A stretch of 7,187 nucleotides of DNA from Nitrospinota bacterium. Its GTDB lineage: Bacteria; Nitrospinota_A; UBA7883; JACRLM01. The translations under genes were made by a program, and so were the position numbers. Under the pieces are notes generated by a model. That model ran no database searches, was not told the origin of the DNA, and saw only the letters and a list, made by a program, of their open reading frames with translations. Shown one piece after another: positions 1 to 5,788 of this stretch. Location: the NCBI GenBank assembly GCA_015231995.1, contig JADGAO010000071.1, positions 6,029-13,215 on the forward strand, read 5' to 3'. Position 1 is the stretch's first letter; each line of letters starts with the position of its first letter.

Positions 1-726
1 GCCCGTATCCAGCCCTTTCCCCACAAGCGCGAAACGGCAATCTGGAAAGGTTTTGAGCAGGATGCTTGCGCCCTCAAGGAAAACCTCATGCTCTTTGATG
101 GGAGCGTGTCTTCCCACTATGCCGACCAATGGAACGGAGCCGTCAACGCCGAGGATTTTGCGGGCGCTCATCCGCGCCGTTTCGTCGTGCGGATACCGGG
201 CCATGTCGAATCCGTTGGGGATCACTTCCCACCTGGCAGGACGATAGCCTATCGCTTCGTGCGACGCCTTGCCGGAGATGGAGTTGACGATAACCGCCGT
301 GGGAGAGCTGGACGACCATCGGGCGAGAAGCGCGATAAGCCGCCTCAACGACCAGGACGAGTCCTCCGGCCCAAGTTCCGAACAACGCAGGTTCCAGATA
401 ACCGGAGCGTTCACCCCAAGCTTACCGGCGAGCGAACCGACGAAATCCGCGTGATAAAGCCACGTCTGGATGATGTCCGGCCTGTAATCGCGTATCTGCT
501 GGATGAGTTTGTACAATAATAGTGGATTCGGAAAACGGGTGTTCAACCCGGCGCAATAGACCCGCGTTCCGGTTTCCCGGACAGCCCCGGCAAGCTTGCC
601 CTCACCCAATATGGAAAAGACCGAGTTTTCGAACCGGCTCTTGTCCATTTTGGAAACAAGGCGCAGTAACGCTGTTTCCGCTCCGCCGGTGTCGAGGGTA
701 GTGATAATGTGTGCTATTTTGAGCAC
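1..726 (-). CDS. GT4-type glycosyltransferase, N-terminal part (runs off left edge)
   Basis: The first 242 residues are visible and the C-terminus lies beyond the window. The start is read as GTG at 726-724, giving V-L-K-I-A-H-I-I-T, the usual opening strand of GT4 enzymes of the GT-B fold. The loop LDTGGAETAL follows at about residues 11-20, where the family's GGAE acceptor/donor loop sits. The N-terminal Rossmann domain continues through RPDIIQTWLYHAD (82-94) and AVIVNSISGKAS (144-155). The second domain opens at about 167 with EVIPNGFD, then VGIVGRHAPIKEHEVFLEGA (201-220), the family's 'VGR...K' donor-binding region. Enzymes of this type transfer a sugar from a nucleotide donor to a lipid-linked or growing glycan on the cytoplasmic side. 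The gene begins 8 bases after the stop of the GT-C-like gene, so it is probably translated from the same message. The nearest Shine-Dalgarno-like run (GGGA, 733-730) is only 3 bases from GTG, so the start rests on the protein alignment. No in-frame ATG exists nearby. Donor and acceptor are unknown. Confidence 0.9.
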   Translation of the reverse strand, partial: MLKIAHIITTLDTGGAETALLRLVSKMDKSRFENSVFSILGEGKLAGAVRETGTRVYCAGLNTRFPNPLLLYKLIQQIRDYRPDIIQTWLYHADFVGSLAGKLGVNAPVIWNLRCSELGPEDSSWSLRRLIALLARWSSSSPTAVIVNSISGKASHEAIGYRPARWEVIPNGFDMARYPHDETARMSARKILGVDGSVPLVGIVGRHAPIKEHEVFLEGASILLKTFPDCRFALVGKGLDTG

Positions 727-734
727 GAGTCCCG

Positions 735-1946
735 TTATCTTGCCATGACGGAAACAGGTTCCATCCGTCGCCGCCAGCGCGCTTCTATTTCCGCCATTCC
801 CATCGCCGCAAGTAGTATCAGTAGCGGCATGCACGGAAGCCTGTATCGCCAGTCGAACTCGATCTGCTGGCAGGCGTGGAAGAACATATAGAACATGATC
901 GTCAGCAACGACACGAAAACCGTCATCCACGAACCGCCGGAAAAAGAACTGTTGGGGCTTAACATGCTGGCAATCGCCACAAGTGAAAGCGAATAGGCCG
1001 GTATGAAAAACGCATAGTTTATTATTCCGTGCGCGAGGGAAAAGCCTTTCGCGTCGATTGCGAAGTAATATGCGAACTTTTTCACCGTGATGAATGTGAA
1101 ATCGAAAGCGGAGACCGGGGGCGCGGTGAATGTTTCCGGGCGGGCGTAAACCACGATTCCCTGGCGGTATTCGCCGCTCAACTGCTCGATCCATCCACGC
1201 GCAAACGATAACGGCCACAGAGACGGATCCCTCATCACAAAACCGTGCGCCACCGACACGAGCGCAAACAGAACAATAAGCGAGATGAACAGCCTTCTTG
1301 CAAACAACGCCCTCTTCAAAGCGGAGCCGTCGTCAAAAAACAATTTCATGCCGTAAAACACGATGACGGTCGTGATTATCGGGATAGCCGTGGGGCGGTA
1401 GATGAGCGCAATCATCGAAAGAAAAACCGGCGCCGATAATATCCAGACGCTCCGTTTCTCCCGCGCATAACCGGACAGCAGGAAATATGCGATCACCGTG
1501 GAGAGCGCCATAAAGCTGATATCCGACAGCACCTGCGGGATCCATACATGGATGTCGTAACAGGCTATGAACAAGACAAAGGCGGTTATCGGAGGGATGA
1601 GCGATCGGGTCGTTTTATGGACAAGCGAAAAAATCATAAACCCGGTAGAGACGGACAAAAGCAGATTCATGACCACCAAGCCCGTTGTCCAAGAATCCCC
1701 AAACGCCGTTTTGCACAGCGCGACCACCACCACCCACCCCAAATACAATATTGGCGGGATGACAAAATTGGCGTCGCCCAGATATGCCGGAATGTCATAA
1801 TTTTTGGATATCAGCAAATTCGCCCAACGCGAATAACCGGCGCTATCTCCCGCGAGCGTCACCCCTTTGTAATAAGCGTATCCGCCGTCCATTACGACAA
1901 GCGCCGCTATCATGAGCGCCAGAATAAGACGCCAGCGTTTATCCAT
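735..1946 (-). CDS. polytopic membrane protein, GT-C-like glycosyltransferase (PMT/ArnT type)
   Basis: This 403-residue protein is very hydrophobic, with about 10 membrane helices, for example near residues 7-24, 64-82, 88-110, 116-132, 142-158, 168-184, 186-204, 219-236, 310-330, 340-358 and 369-386. After the first helix an extracytoplasmic loop carries GDSAGYSRWA (33-42), resembling the acidic catalytic loop of GT-C enzymes that use lipid-phosphate sugars. Further family-like features are PQVLSDISF (137-145), IYRPTAIP (182-189) and, near the end, DWRYRLPCMPLL (365-376). Together these suggest a GT39/GT83-like or 'Dol-P-mannose mannosyltransferase-like' transferase acting on the outer face of the inner membrane. 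The assignment is by pattern only, and the protein is shorter than ArnT. The start is taken as ATG at 1946, which reads MDKRWRLILA, a positive stretch directly before helix 1. An in-frame ATG at 2012 would add 22 polar residues and force a 74-base overlap with the GT2 gene, so I reject it. The 8-base overlap with the upstream GT2 gene suggests coupled translation and a shared pathway. Confidence 0.75.
   Translation of the reverse strand: MDKRWRLILALMIAALVVMDGGYAYYKGVTLAGDSAGYSRWANLLISKNYDIPAYLGDANFVIPPILYLGWVVVVALCKTAFGDSWTTGLVVMNLLLSVSTGFMIFSLVHKTTRSLIPPITAFVLFIACYDIHVWIPQVLSDISFMALSTVIAYFLLSGYAREKRSVWILSAPVFLSMIALIYRPTAIPIITTVIVFYGMKLFFDDGSALKRALFARRLFISLIVLFALVSVAHGFVMRDPSLWPLSFARGWIEQLSGEYRQGIVVYARPETFTAPPVSAFDFTFITVKKFAYYFAIDAKGFSLAHGIINYAFFIPAYSLSLVAIASMLSPNSSFSGGSWMTVFVSLLTIMFYMFFHACQQIEFDWRYRLPCMPLLILLAAMGMAEIEARWRRRMEPVSVMAR
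1939..1946 (-). other. 8-base stop/start overlap coupling the GT2 and GT-C-like genes
   Basis: The minus-strand octamer ATGGATAA contains the start codon of the membrane protein (1946-1944) and the stop codon TAA of the GT2 gene (1941-1939) in a different frame. No strong Shine-Dalgarno run lies at standard distance. The nearest purine-rich stretch, AAGGG, is roughly 14 bases upstream. Re-initiation by ribosomes finishing the GT2 gene is therefore the likely way the second gene is translated. Confidence 0.7.
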
Positions 1947-2883
1947 TCTGATTCGCGTCGCCCTTGCCGTCGGCGCCTGTGTCTGTGAAAGTAAACTCAC
2001 CCGGCGGGACATGTTTTGACAAACGCATCTGGCTTATCTGATCCGCCACAAGACCTAGCATGCACAACAGAAGGCCGGCCAGGACGACCAGCACTGCGGC
2101 GGCGGGGAACCCGTGGCCGTACACCAGCGCCATCGGCACGCCGTATAAAAGCCCGGCGAAGAGAAGGAACATGCCGAATCCGAAAAAAATCCGCAACGGC
2201 GCAAAAAGCATGATGGTTCTCACCACTAGCACAAGCGCGATGAAACCGTCGGCCAGTTTCACTTTGCTGTACCCGACCCGTTGTCCGGTGGTGACAGGGT
2301 AGAACGCGAAAGGATATCCCCTCTCGACCATTATCATGGTTGTCGTAAGGCTTGCGCTGTATCCGTCGGGGAGCAGGGGCAGGTAATGGATTACCACTTT
2401 TCGCCGGAATATCCGTAGCCCACAATTTAGGTCAGGCCCGGCTTTGACCCGCAAAGACCTGGCAGTCATTTTGATCAGCCATTTTCCGAAAATCCGCAAA
2501 AACGGTGCGGAGGCCGACCGGCTTCTCTGCCCTATTATCGCCACCAGCGATTCGCGTTCGATGGTCTCCAGCATTCCTTTGAGGTCGTCGGGGTTATGTT
2601 CGCAATCGGCGTCGAACCAGGCAACGTATTCCCTTGTGGCTATGCCCATGCCGGTTTTTATCGCGCTACCGTATCCCCTGTTGAACAGGTGTTTGGCGAG
2701 TTTTATCCCGCTTGCGCGTTTAGCGTTTTCAAAAGTGGCGTCGTCGCTACCGTCGTCAACCACGATGATCTCGCTGTTCAGGAAAACGGTTTTAAGCGTC
2801 GCGATTGTCCCGTAAATGGCCCCCTCTTCGTTGTAAGCGGGGATCACGATGCTCAACTTCGAATCCAAAGAGGCGTCTTTCAT
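1939..2883 (-). CDS. GT2 polyprenyl-phosphate glycosyltransferase (dolichol-P-mannose synthase type)
   Basis: This 314-residue GT-A fold enzyme is complete. The N-terminus reads LSIVIPAYNEEGAI (10-23), then EIIVVDDGSDDAT (38-50) for nucleotide binding, NRGYGSAIKTG (68-78), and WFDADCEHNPDDL (89-101), whose D91-A-D93 is the metal-binding DXD. PDLNCGLRIFRR (150-161) matches the DPM1/GtrB-like region 'D..cG.R.~~r', and RVGYSKVK (202-209) is the usual end of the catalytic domain. Two hydrophobic segments follow (about 229-251 and 258-282), giving a membrane-anchored C-terminus as in bactoprenol glycosyltransferases. The expected reaction is transfer of a sugar from a nucleotide donor to polyprenyl phosphate at the cytoplasmic face. 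The sugar is unknown. The start ATG at 2883 is well bounded, because an in-frame TGA lies 27 bases upstream with no other start between. It has no clear ribosome binding site. It follows the amidotransferase by 51 bases and overlaps the GT-C-like gene, a plausible user of its lipid-linked product. Confidence 0.9.
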   Translation of the reverse strand: MKDASLDSKLSIVIPAYNEEGAIYGTIATLKTVFLNSEIIVVDDGSDDATFENAKRASGIKLAKHLFNRGYGSAIKTGMGIATREYVAWFDADCEHNPDDLKGMLETIERESLVAIIGQRSRSASAPFLRIFGKWLIKMTARSLRVKAGPDLNCGLRIFRRKVVIHYLPLLPDGYSASLTTTMIMVERGYPFAFYPVTTGQRVGYSKVKLADGFIALVLVVRTIMLFAPLRIFFGFGMFLLFAGLLYGVPMALVYGHGFPAAAVLVVLAGLLLCMLGLVADQISQMRLSKHVPPGEFTFTDTGADGKGDANQNG

Positions 2884-2934
2884 ATCAGGGCCGTATGCTT
2901 TCGATCAATCGTTTAGTATGTTCGGGAGCGTCCG

Positions 2935-4833
2935 TTATCCATCGAGCGTTTCGCTCCATATCGCGAAAGTCAAAAGGAGCCACAGGACATATCCGTGATT
3001 AGCCGTACGCTCGCGGTGCGCCTTCCATATCGCGCGGATCCCGGCCGGATTGAAGAAAGGATAAAGCCTCTCCGCCTCCGCATCAAGATATCGGTCACAT
3101 AAACCAGCCAGCTTGTTACGCAAGAGCGACGCAACCGGCGTGTTAAACCCCTTTTTCCTCTGATTAACAATCGCGGACGGGACATTATACTGTGATAAGG
3201 CCAGCCGCAGAACATTCTTGTCGCGTCCGAATAAAGGCGTGAGCAGGCTTGCGTCCAGCCTGCCCGCAAAATCCATCACCCTGCGGTCGAGAAACGGTAG
3301 GCGGGCCTCTATCCCATGCGCCATGCTCATCGCGTCCACCTTCAGGAGCATGTCGGAGGGGAGGTAGAAACTCTGGTCGGCTATCAGGCAACGGTCAACA
3401 AGGCTCATGCCCGGTTGTGTCGCCATCTCCATATATCCCGACAGCGGGTTGAATCCGCCATGCTTTAACTTGAGCAGTTCCGGCCCCAGAATATCGTTCT
3501 CAAGTTTCTCCCCAAGCAGACGCCGCCAGTATGCGTGACAGCCTCCACCTTTGGGCGCCGCCATCCCGCAAAAAAAACGGCCTGCCACTTCCGATAACGG
3601 AAGCCGCCCTTCGCCCGCTCCAGTGGAGTTCAACAGCGCTCCGCCCACCGCGCCTGCGATTGACGCGGGGATAAACGGCTGAAGCCACGAGGCTATCCGT
3701 GTGGCCCGGTATGTCGGGTAGCCGCCGAAATATTCGTCCGCGCCGTCCCCCGTCAATGTCCCCTTCACAAACGGACGCATCCCCTTGAACAGAAGATACA
3801 CGGGATACGCGCTCGAATCGGCCAGTTGCCCATCGAAATGCCTCACGATGGATCGGAATGTCTCTTCAGGGGCGGGATCATCCGCAATGGGAATATGCCG
3901 GTGATTCAATCCGCTCAACCGCGCCACCAGTTCCGCCAAACCCGATTCGTCATGGCTGGATTGCTCGAACTTCGCGGTGAAAAGCTCCGGTTTCCACTTC
4001 GTCTCTTTGAGGCTCATGGCGATCAGCGAACTGTCTATCCCACTGCTTTGCAGAGAGCCGATGGGAACGTCGCTGATGAGCATCTGGTCGAGGACGGAAG
4101 CGAAGACTTCCTTGAAGCCATCCGCCGCGTCGCGCAGGTTCTTTATTTCCCCGGTGCGGCGCGGTTTCCAGAAGGTCGTCGCGCGTGTCCCGTTCGAATC
4201 GAATACGCGGAATGTTCCGGGCGCAAGCTGGCTCACCGATTCCAGCAGGCTCTTGCCGGGCGATGGATATCCCTGGGCCGTGAATTGATAGAGAGCCTCG
4301 CGGTCAATTTTCCGCGACTGGCCCGGATATTCGAGAAGGGCCTTTATCTCGCTTGCGAATCGCAGGGATTTGCCCGTGTGCGACAGGTAAAGCGGTTTGA
4401 TTCCGGCGGCGTCGCGGGCGAGAATGAGTTTGCCGGAGGCGATGTCGAAAAGTCCTATGGCGAACATTCCCTCCAGTTTTTCGAATACGCGCTCGCCCCA
4501 CGCCAGATACCCGGCGGGAATCAGCTCCGTGTCGCAGGTGGATTGGAAACGGTAGCCGTAGTCCCGTTCAAGCTCGCCTCGCAGTTGGGCTTCGTTATAT
4601 ATTTCGCCGTTGAAGGTGACGACGACTCTGCCTGAAGTGTCGCTCATCGGTTGATGGCCGTGGTCGGACAAATCCCGCATAGCGAGCCTGCGATGGCCCA
4701 GCCCTACGGATCCGTTTATCCAAATCCCTTCGCCATCCGGCCCGCGATGCGCCAGTGAGCGCGTCATCCTGCCAAGCGCCTCGCGATCAACGGGCGCGCC
4801 GTCGAAATTATATACTCCCGTTATTCCGCACAT
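2935..4833 (-). CDS. asnB: asparagine synthetase (glutamine-hydrolysing) family amidotransferase
   Basis: This 632-residue protein is complete, longer than E. coli AsnB (about 554) and in the range of AsnB homologues found in polysaccharide clusters. The N-terminal Ntn glutaminase domain (about 1-210) keeps the catalytic Cys2 (MCGITGVYNF), AHRGPDGEG (28-36), GHRRLA (46-51), FNGEIYN (74-80) and CDTE (100-103). The synthetase domain (about 235-632) has the pyrophosphate loop at 263-269, read S-S-G-I-D-S-S, where the usual pattern is SGGxDSS. It also has GDGADEYFGGY (362-372, where E. coli has GEGSDE), DAMSMAHGIEARLPFLD (500-516) and QRKKGFNTPV (558-567). The family makes asparagine from aspartate, ATP and glutamine, but members in glycan clusters are thought to amidate sugar acids or related substrates. 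Its position between a methyltransferase and glycosyltransferases favours glycan tailoring (inference). The start ATG at 4833 is fixed because Cys2 must be exposed by Met removal. The gene lies 6 bases after the preceding stop. A GGAGG at 4854-4850 is 16 bases away, longer than ideal, so coupling to the upstream gene is likely. Confidence 0.93.
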   Translation of the reverse strand: MCGITGVYNFDGAPVDREALGRMTRSLAHRGPDGEGIWINGSVGLGHRRLAMRDLSDHGHQPMSDTSGRVVVTFNGEIYNEAQLRGELERDYGYRFQSTCDTELIPAGYLAWGERVFEKLEGMFAIGLFDIASGKLILARDAAGIKPLYLSHTGKSLRFASEIKALLEYPGQSRKIDREALYQFTAQGYPSPGKSLLESVSQLAPGTFRVFDSNGTRATTFWKPRRTGEIKNLRDAADGFKEVFASVLDQMLISDVPIGSLQSSGIDSSLIAMSLKETKWKPELFTAKFEQSSHDESGLAELVARLSGLNHRHIPIADDPAPEETFRSIVRHFDGQLADSSAYPVYLLFKGMRPFVKGTLTGDGADEYFGGYPTYRATRIASWLQPFIPASIAGAVGGALLNSTGAGEGRLPLSEVAGRFFCGMAAPKGGGCHAYWRRLLGEKLENDILGPELLKLKHGGFNPLSGYMEMATQPGMSLVDRCLIADQSFYLPSDMLLKVDAMSMAHGIEARLPFLDRRVMDFAGRLDASLLTPLFGRDKNVLRLALSQYNVPSAIVNQRKKGFNTPVASLLRNKLAGLCDRYLDAEAERLYPFFNPAGIRAIWKAHRERTANHGYVLWLLLTFAIWSETLDG

Positions 4834-4839
4834 TCGCGT

Positions 4840-5616
4840 CTATCGGGAGCCTCCACCCTCTTTTTTAAAAATGGCCCACCGCATCATCCCATACATGTTG
4901 ACGCCGCGTTGAAGAAGGGTCAGCCTGTTCGAGCCGGCCAGCTTTTGAATTTCACAGAGGGTGAAGGTCTTTGCGAAGGGTGTGAACATCTGATCCATCA
5001 AAAGCGTTTTGATCGTAGTCACGCTCAACAGGCGGAAGAAAAGAATGCCCGATAAAATCTGAATCGCCGGATACGCCAGAACGAACACAGGCCAGAAAAC
5101 AGCGCGTGAAAAGTTCCAGTATAAATACCGGATCGGGAAAGTTAGTTTGTGCATGAAAAGGAAATATGGATGCCATGTGTTGTACACGTTTAATACGATC
5201 AGGCCGTTTTGCTTCGTGATTCTGGCCAGCTCCCCGAAAGCCTTCGATGGGTTTGAAGTGTGATGAATCACGCCCATCGAAACGGCGATATCCGCCACCT
5301 CTTCATCATATGGAAGCGACAACGCGTCGCCCTGCAGGATATGCGCGTCCGGCCATTTGTCTTTTGTGTATGAAACGGCGCTGGTGGATTGATCCAGCCC
5401 GGATATATTGGATTCCCGAAAACCCAGCTCTTTATACAGCGAAAAGAAATAGCTGTTGCCGCACCCTATGTCGTAAATCGTTTTATTCTCTTTGTCGGAA
5501 GCGTCCCGCAACGCGTCCACGATGAACTTGTAATAGCGGAACCTGCCGTACTCGAAATTTCCGAAAGGATATTCGGAGTACATTTCCTTTGAATTATCCA
5601 TGCTCTGGCCAGGCAT
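4840..5616 (-). CDS. class I SAM-dependent methyltransferase
   Basis: This 258-residue protein is complete, with one Methyltransf_11-like Rossmann domain. Motif I is IYDIGCGNSYF (47-57). An acidic residue ends strand 2 in SGLDQS (72-77), QGDALSLPY (95-103) corresponds to the third SAM contact, and SMGVIHHTSNP (113-123) is motif IV/post-II. After the domain, residues 151-210 form an unusually hydrophobic stretch (for example WPVFVLAYPAIQILSGILFF at 175-194) that could lie in or on the membrane. The tail MDQMFTPFAKTFTLCEI (207-223) resembles that of methyltransferases in glycan clusters. The likely substrate is a lipid-linked sugar or glycan, but this is not shown by sequence. Start: ATG at 5616 has GGGAA (5627-5623) 6 bases upstream. 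ATG codons at 5601 and 5583 are alternatives with poorer signals. The gene lies 6 bases before asnB and 172 bases after the two-domain methyltransferase, from which it is separated by a long inverted repeat. Confidence 0.88.
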   Translation of the reverse strand: MPGQSMDNSKEMYSEYPFGNFEYGRFRYYKFIVDALRDASDKENKTIYDIGCGNSYFFSLYKELGFRESNISGLDQSTSAVSYTKDKWPDAHILQGDALSLPYDEEVADIAVSMGVIHHTSNPSKAFGELARITKQNGLIVLNVYNTWHPYFLFMHKLTFPIRYLYWNFSRAVFWPVFVLAYPAIQILSGILFFRLLSVTTIKTLLMDQMFTPFAKTFTLCEIQKLAGSNRLTLLQRGVNMYGMMRWAIFKKEGGGSR

Positions 5617-5622
5617 TGTGTG

Positions 5623-5627
5623 TTCCC
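5623..5627 (-). promoter_or_regulatory. ribosome binding site of the single-domain methyltransferase
   Basis: The minus-strand run GGGAA stands 6 bases before ATG at 5616. It is the reason for preferring this start over the in-frame ATG codons at 5601 and 5583, the second of which has a GGA-type run too close to it. Confidence 0.4.
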
Positions 5628-5670
5628 ATTTCTGTTATCTAGTCATAAACCTAAAATCCTAAGTTGAGGA

Positions 5671-5748
5671 GAGATTCTTCGCTATCACTCAGAATGACAC
5701 CTACTCGTTTGTCATTCTGAACGGAGCGTACGCGAAGTGAAGAATCTC
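5671..5748. repeat. imperfect long inverted repeat (REP-like hairpin element)
   Basis: GAGATTCTTC at 5671-5680 is exactly complementary to GAAGAATCTC at 5739-5748. Inside it, TCAGAATGACA at 5689-5699 is exactly complementary to TGTCATTCTGA at 5710-5720, around a 10-base loop (5700-5709). Between these paired blocks the left side has 8 bases and the right side 18, so the central part is an asymmetric internal loop. The right side contains GGAGCGTACGCGAAGTGAAG, which looks like a partly duplicated version of a GCTTCGCT-like core. From memory, sequences of the form GAGATTCTTCGC...CAGAATGACA and their complement recur as dispersed intergenic elements in many environmental bacterial genomes. Only one copy is in this window, so dispersal cannot be shown here. 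The stem is not followed by a T-run in either direction, so it is not a standard intrinsic terminator, though it could attenuate transcription or stabilise mRNA ends. Confidence 0.75.
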
Positions 5749-5788
5749 AAAAATAGCCAAACAAGCGCTTTCAACTCTCTTATCAGGA

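Larger units (their letters stand above)
5617..5788. other. 172-base intergenic region between the two methyltransferase genes
   Basis: This is the only sizeable non-coding gap in the window. It holds the inverted repeat described separately (5671-5748), flanked by A+T-rich sequence. On the minus strand, the part between the repeat and the methyltransferase start (5670-5628) is A+T-rich (TTAGG, TTTATGA, TAGATAAC) and could hold a promoter. I could not find a -35/-10 pair with good spacing, so none is claimed. A short palindrome, AAGCGCTT (5763-5770), is also present and may be chance. Confidence 0.6.

Noticed and set aside
88..519. Open frame of 143 codons on the plus strand near the left edge
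   Set aside because: It is antisense to the GT4 gene, whose minus-strand frame shows GGAE and VGR motifs. The plus-strand protein is arginine/proline-rich and without family features.
1548..1988. Open frame of 146 codons on the plus strand with many His/Arg/Gln residues
   Set aside because: It is the complement of a gene for membrane helices. Such antisense frames become rich in charged residues, and no start signal or motif supports it.
1997..2425. Minus-strand frame of 142 codons inside the GT2 gene
   Set aside because: It is an out-of-frame shadow of the GT2 gene, which has a continuous DXD-containing frame and two C-terminal helices.
2884..2934. 51-base gap between asnB and the GT2 gene as a promoter region or small gene
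   Set aside because: It is too short for a gene and holds an in-frame stop. I saw no convincing -35/-10 pair; CGATCAATCG (2902-2911) is palindromic but too short to mean much.
3826..4635. Open frame of 269 codons on the plus strand, opposite asnB
   Set aside because: It lies wholly antisense to a gene with all AsnB catalytic motifs. The translation has no recognisable domain and is explained by codon bias of the real gene.
5671..5748. Inverted repeat as a rho-independent terminator
   Set aside because: The stem is interrupted by an unequal internal loop and there is no run of T after it on either strand. The T-run on the minus strand comes before the repeat, not after.
5671..5748. Inverted repeat as a single CRISPR-like unit or IS end
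   Set aside because: There is no second copy at regular spacing, no transposase fragment and no flanking direct repeat that I could see.
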